Shown here: positions 61,059 to 64,000 of the stretch, piece by piece
Layout of the letters: the number at the start of each line of letters is the position of its first letter
Position numbering within the stretch: position 1 is the first letter of the stretch
Assembly (NCBI GenBank): GCA_038147195.1
Contig: JAYQTB010000004.1
Coordinates: 2,356,001-2,420,000, forward strand
DNA from: Eutrophocola salsuginis
GTDB lineage: Bacteria > Pseudomonadota > Gammaproteobacteria > Pseudomonadales > Pseudohongiellaceae
DNA length: 64,000 nt
Direction of reading: 5' to 3'
Position numbers and translations under genes: made by a program
Notes under the pieces: generated by a model
What the model was told of the DNA's origin: nothing
The model's database searches: none
Seen by the model: the letters and a program-made list of their open reading frames with translations, nothing else

Positions 61059-62669
61059 ATGAACCGGGCTGACATCTCAAGCGGCTGGCTGTGGCAGGGC
61101 GCTGCTTTCCTGACCGCGGCTATCGTGATCTTTCCCATTCTAATCATCCTGGTCCAGTGGGGAACGGTTGGCACCGGCGAACAGGAGATCTGGGAACACC
61201 TGTTGGCCACCAAGCTCGACCGGCTCGCTCTGAACACCCTGATGCTGGTCCTGGGCGTCGGCATCGGCGTGGTGTTGCTCGGCGTCAGCATGGCCTGGTT
61301 GACCACGCTCTGTGAATTTCCGGGCCGTCGCTTCTTTGAATGGGCACTGATGCTGCCGCTGGCTATTCCGGGCTATGTCATGGCTTTTGTTTTTATCGGC
61401 ATCCTCAATTTCGCCGGTCCGGTGCAAACCTTCCTCCGTGCACGCTTTGGCAACGATATCTGGTTCCCCGACGTGCAAGGTGCGATAGGCGTCATCACCA
61501 TCCTCAGCCTTGTGCTCTATCCATACGTTTACATGCTCGCCCGCAGTGCTTTCCTTAACCAGGGTCGCAAGCTCATGGATGCCGGCCAGCTACTTGGTCT
61601 TAATCGCCGTCAGGCCTTTTTTCGCGTAGCCATACCGGTAGCTCGGCCCGCCATCGTCGCCGGCCTGGCCCTGGCGCTAATGGAAACCCTGGCTGACTTC
61701 GGCGCTGTCTCCGTTTTCAATTACGACACCTTCACCACTGCCATCTATGGCGCCTGGTACCAGTTGTTCAACCTGACCGTGGCGGCCCAGCTTGCCTCCT
61801 TACTGTTGTTGTTCGTCGGGGTGATCTTGGTGCTGGAAAAGCAGTCCCGGGACAAGGCCCGTTACACCCAGGAGGGCGGGGCGCAAAGCCGCTCCGCTTA
61901 TACACTGCGCGGCGCACAGGCCCTGACAGCTACTGCGGCCTGCACCCTGGTGCTGTTTGCTGCATTCCTCATGCCGCTGGGCCAGCTGGCTCTATGGATG
62001 TTTGAGGCCGGCTTCGGCGAACTCGATGCACGCTATCTGGGCTTCCTTGGCCATACCCTGAGCCTGGGCGCCATGGCTGGCCTATTAGCCGTGGTGATCG
62101 CACTGTTGCTGGCCTTCGTCAAGCGCCTGCCGAGCAGCAGCCTGTCGAAAGGATGGACCGAGCTGTTCATCAGGCTGGCTACCCTAGGTTATGCTTTGCC
62201 AGGTTCAGTCCTGGCTGTGGGCATCATGCTCGGCTTCAACATACTCGGGCTGGGCATCTTGATCAGCAGCTCGATCATCGCACTAGTCACTGCATATTGC
62301 TGCCGCTTCCTGGCGGTGGCTTTTGCTCCTGTGGACGCCGGAGTCGAACAGGTCAAACCGTCGATCATCGATGCAGCCCGCAGTCTCGGCGCCGGCCCCG
62401 GTCGCCTCCTGAGGCAGATCTATCTGCCTTTAATCAGGCCCGGTCTGGTCACCGCCTTCACTATCGTGTTCGTCGATGTGATGAAGGAAATGCCGGCTAC
62501 CCTCATCATGCGGCCCTTTGGGTGGGATACCCTCGCCGTGCGCATCTACAGCATGACGGCAGAGGGCCAGTGGGAACGCGCGGCACTGCCTGCGGTGACC
62601 CTGATCCTGGTCGGCCTAGTGCCGGTTTACCTGCTTATCCGCGCCGCCCGCACACGCCCAACAGCCTGA
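61059..62669 (+). CDS. fbpB: Iron(III) ABC transporter fused permease
   Basis: A 536-residue permease with about twelve membrane helices and two BPD-transport domains, as in FbpB/SfuB. Each half carries the EAA-type loop: MDAGQLLGLNRRQAFFRVAIPVARPAI and IDAARSLGAGPGRLLRQIYLPLIRPGL. It lies 6 bases after fbpA. The ATPase gene fbpC does not follow; gcvH does. The ATPase must be encoded elsewhere or shared. Confidence 0.92.
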   Translation: MNRADISSGWLWQGAAFLTAAIVIFPILIILVQWGTVGTGEQEIWEHLLATKLDRLALNTLMLVLGVGIGVVLLGVSMAWLTTLCEFPGRRFFEWALMLPLAIPGYVMAFVFIGILNFAGPVQTFLRARFGNDIWFPDVQGAIGVITILSLVLYPYVYMLARSAFLNQGRKLMDAGQLLGLNRRQAFFRVAIPVARPAIVAGLALALMETLADFGAVSVFNYDTFTTAIYGAWYQLFNLTVAAQLASLLLLFVGVILVLEKQSRDKARYTQEGGAQSRSAYTLRGAQALTATAACTLVLFAAFLMPLGQLALWMFEAGFGELDARYLGFLGHTLSLGAMAGLLAVVIALLLAFVKRLPSSSLSKGWTELFIRLATLGYALPGSVLAVGIMLGFNILGLGILISSSIIALVTAYCCRFLAVAFAPVDAGVEQVKPSIIDAARSLGAGPGRLLRQIYLPLIRPGLVTAFTIVFVDVMKEMPATLIMRPFGWDTLAVRIYSMTAEGQWERAALPAVTLILVGLVPVYLLIRAARTRPTA

Positions 62670-62721
62670 TTTTCAGACTGATTTCCGCCTTGCAGGATGT
62701 CTTATTCACACATAATATGAA

Positions 62722-62782
62722 GCCATGTCATTTTGTCGGGCATGGCGGGAATCATATCGTCAACGACAAGCCATGCCTGACA
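62722..62782 (+). promoter_or_regulatory. Alternative hairpins in the gcvH leader
   Basis: Two overlapping pairings are possible. GCCATG (62722-62727) can pair with CATGGC (62741-62746). Alternatively TGTCGGGCATGGC (62734-62746) can pair with GCCATGCCTGACA (62770-62782), with 12 of 13 positions complementary. They share the CATGGC strand and so exclude each other, the layout of a switching leader. No T-rich terminator follows and the GTG ribosome site is 20 bases further on. It does not match the glycine riboswitch as I know it. Confidence 0.35.
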
Positions 62783-62811
62783 TTGATTGCCAGGGAACAG
62801 AGGAATTGCCA

Positions 62812-63198
62812 GTGAGCGATACGCCAGAAGAACTGTATTACGCCTCTTCTCATGAATGGATAAAACCGGGAGAGGATGGCGTTGCTGCAGTAGGAATCAG
62901 TGACTTTGCCCAGGGTGAACTGGGGGATGTTGTGTTTGTTGAATTGCCCGAGGCAGGCACTCAGGTATCGGCGCGCGACGAAGTCAGTGTCGTTGAATCC
63001 GTCAAAACCGCTTCGGACATCTATGCGCCGGTTTCCGGCGAGATTGTGGCAGTGAATGAACTGCTCGAGGATAGTCCGGAAACCATCAATTCCTCGCCAT
63101 ATGACGATGGCTGGATCTTCAAGATCCGCATGAGTAATGAGGAGGAGCTAAAGGAGCTTCTCAGTGCCGAGGAGTACAAGGAGAAATGCAACGCCTGA
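62812..63198 (+). CDS. gcvH: Glycine cleavage system H protein
   Basis: The lipoyl carrier protein of the glycine cleavage complex, 128 residues. The start is a GTG at 62812 with AGAGGA 7 bases upstream, giving VSDTPEELYYASSHEW. The lipoylated residue is Lys65 in VESVKTASDIYAPVSGEIVAVNE; the C-terminus has YDDGWIFKIRMSNEEEL. gcvT and gcvP are not adjacent, so H may act with genes elsewhere or in lipoyl transfer. Confidence 0.95.
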   Translation: MSDTPEELYYASSHEWIKPGEDGVAAVGISDFAQGELGDVVFVELPEAGTQVSARDEVSVVESVKTASDIYAPVSGEIVAVNELLEDSPETINSSPYDDGWIFKIRMSNEEELKELLSAEEYKEKCNA

Positions 63199-63304
63199 GC
63201 TGCGTCTGCACCGTCCGTCGGGCGGTCCTTTATCCGGTTTAACCAATAATATTTCGGGTAAGGCACCTGCGAGGTGCGAGCCCCGGTGACGGTAGTGAAC
63301 GTTT

Positions 63305-63817
63305 GTGATTGATTCGGATGGTTTCAGGCCCAACGTGGGCATCATCATATTCAACCTGAAAGGCCAGTTGTTTTGGGCAAAACGGCTGGGCCAGGATGCG
63401 TGGCAGTTTCCACAGGGCGGCGTGCAAAGCCACGAATCCCCCGAGGAAGCCGCCCTGCGTGAGCTGAACGAGGAAGTGGGGCTTGGTCCGGAGGATGTCG
63501 AAATCATTGCCTGCACCGAGAAATGGCTGCGCTACCGGCTGCCCAAGCACCTGATCCGCCAAAATTCGCAACCGGTCTGTATTGGGCAAAAACAGAAGTG
63601 GTACCTGATGAAGTTGCTATCGGACACGGAGAAGATCCGGTTCGATGTGGGCGACAAACCCGAATTCGACCACTGGCGCTGGGTCAACTACTGGTACCCG
63701 GTCGACCAGGTTGTGTCATTCAAGCGCAAGGTGTATCGCAAGGCCCTGGAAGAGTTGATCCGTCCATTCGAGGAAGCCCTGCAACAGAACAATAACCAAG
63801 GTGAAGCCGCAGGTTAA
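63305..63817 (+). CDS. rppH: RNA pyrophosphohydrolase
   Basis: A Nudix hydrolase that removes pyrophosphate from mRNA 5' ends and triggers decay. The Nudix box is GGVQSHESPEEAALRELNEEVGL near residues 38-60. FRPNVGIIIFN at the N-terminus and WLRYRLPKHLIR are RppH-specific. The start is a GTG at 63305; 170 residues. ptsP follows 3 bases after the stop, the order known from many gammaproteobacteria. Confidence 0.95.
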   Translation: MIDSDGFRPNVGIIIFNLKGQLFWAKRLGQDAWQFPQGGVQSHESPEEAALRELNEEVGLGPEDVEIIACTEKWLRYRLPKHLIRQNSQPVCIGQKQKWYLMKLLSDTEKIRFDVGDKPEFDHWRWVNYWYPVDQVVSFKRKVYRKALEELIRPFEEALQQNNNQGEAAG

Positions 63818-63820
63818 CCT

Positions 63821-64000
63821 ATGTTGGAGATCTTACGCAGCATCATTCAGGAAGTGAATGAGGCAAAGGACCTGACGGCCTCGTTGGAAATCATTGTCCG
63901 GCGCGTGCAGAAGACCATGGAGGTCAAGGTCTGCTCCGTTTACCTTCTGGATTACAATCTGGGCCGATATGTGCTCATGGCCACCAAGGGGCTCGATCCG
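63821..64000 (+). CDS. ptsP: Phosphoenolpyruvate-protein phosphotransferase PtsP (EI-Ntr), N-terminal part
   Basis: The first 60 codons visible: MLEILRSIIQEVNEAKDL, then LEIIVRRVQKTMEVKVCSVYLLD, the start of the N-terminal GAF domain that distinguishes EI-Ntr from the sugar PTS enzyme I. It runs off the window end. Downstream of rppH, as in Pseudomonas and E. coli. It phosphorylates NPr in the nitrogen PTS. Confidence 0.9.
   Translation, partial: MLEILRSIIQEVNEAKDLTASLEIIVRRVQKTMEVKVCSVYLLDYNLGRYVLMATKGLDP

Noticed and set aside
62670..62811. Glycine riboswitch upstream of gcvH
   Set aside because: The tandem conserved core of the glycine aptamer is not recognisable and no terminator follows; only a simple alternative hairpin pair is seen.
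1..64000. tRNA, rRNA or CRISPR elements
   Set aside because: No cloverleaf-like sequence, no rRNA sequence and no regularly spaced direct repeats were noticed in any intergenic stretch.

Overview
The window is a roughly 64 kb chromosomal segment of a gammaproteobacterium, about 50-58% GC over most of its length. Gene order matches the oriC-proximal and nearby blocks known from Pseudomonas and its relatives: dnaN-recF-gyrB-plsC-gmhB-glyS-glyQ-lpxL, then trkH-trkA-rsmB-fmt-def, hemF-aroE, ctaA-ctaB-sco, znuBC/znuA-polA-engB-cytochrome c4-dsbA, ubiK-glnK and rppH-ptsP. Two perfect parS-like palindromes inside recF agree with an origin-proximal position. I cannot name the species from sequence alone.

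Layout. 1-8.1 kb: replication genes, then a minus-strand glyQ-glyS-gmhB-plsC operon. 8.3-11.1 kb: LPS core and lipid A genes (lpxL, a 2OG-Fe(II) oxygenase, waaC). 11.1-16.9 kb: minus-strand def-fmt-rsmB-trkA-trkH. 17.1-19.9 kb: remnants of lysM and dprA, then hemF, aroE and a gamma-carbonic-anhydrase-like gene. 20.1-23.0 kb: a cytochrome c oxidase locus whose structural genes are deleted, leaving a coxB fragment and the haem A/copper assembly genes. 23.0-25.6 kb: zinc uptake. 25.6-30.9 kb: polA, a probable ErsA/Spot 42-position sRNA, engB, cytochrome c4, dsbA. 31.2-40.9 kb: a type II secretion operon (gspLMEFDGHIJK) translationally coupled to an O-antigen-type ABC exporter (wzm/wzt, to 42.95 kb). 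42.9-49.75 kb: an eroded, partly AT-rich island with remains of a GNAT acetyltransferase, a PIG-L deacetylase, a large surface protein, an exported protein, a family 2 glycosyltransferase and the 3' end of rmlA. 49.8-52.3 kb: intact rmlC, rmlD, rmlB. 52.3-54.4 kb: an exported protein and a matrixin-type metalloprotease. 54.6-64 kb: cytochrome c5, a comM remnant, ubiK, glnK, rsmE, a DUF1499-type remnant, ribA, a UbiH-family hydroxylase, a Fur-box-preceded iron ABC transporter, gcvH, rppH and the start of ptsP.

The dominant theme is gene erosion. About a dozen loci are frameshifted, truncated or reduced to fragments. Both competence genes expected here (dprA and comM) are broken. The aa3-type oxidase operon has lost its catalytic genes. 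DNA polymerase I has lost three of the four metal ligands of its proofreading site while its polymerase motifs are intact. Some lesions are single-base indels in short homopolymers (def, cytochrome c4, GNAT) and could be assembly errors. Others (dprA, comM, coxB, rmlA, the 44.7-49.5 kb island) carry many changes or real deletions and cannot be explained that way. The pattern fits a lineage under relaxed selection, for example a host-associated or otherwise niche-restricted bacterium; that is inference.

The most interesting candidate system is the operon joining a type II secretion machine to a polysaccharide exporter. It lies near a metalloprotease and a decayed surface protein that share a C-terminal domain. 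This may be a secretion and cell-surface attachment arrangement.
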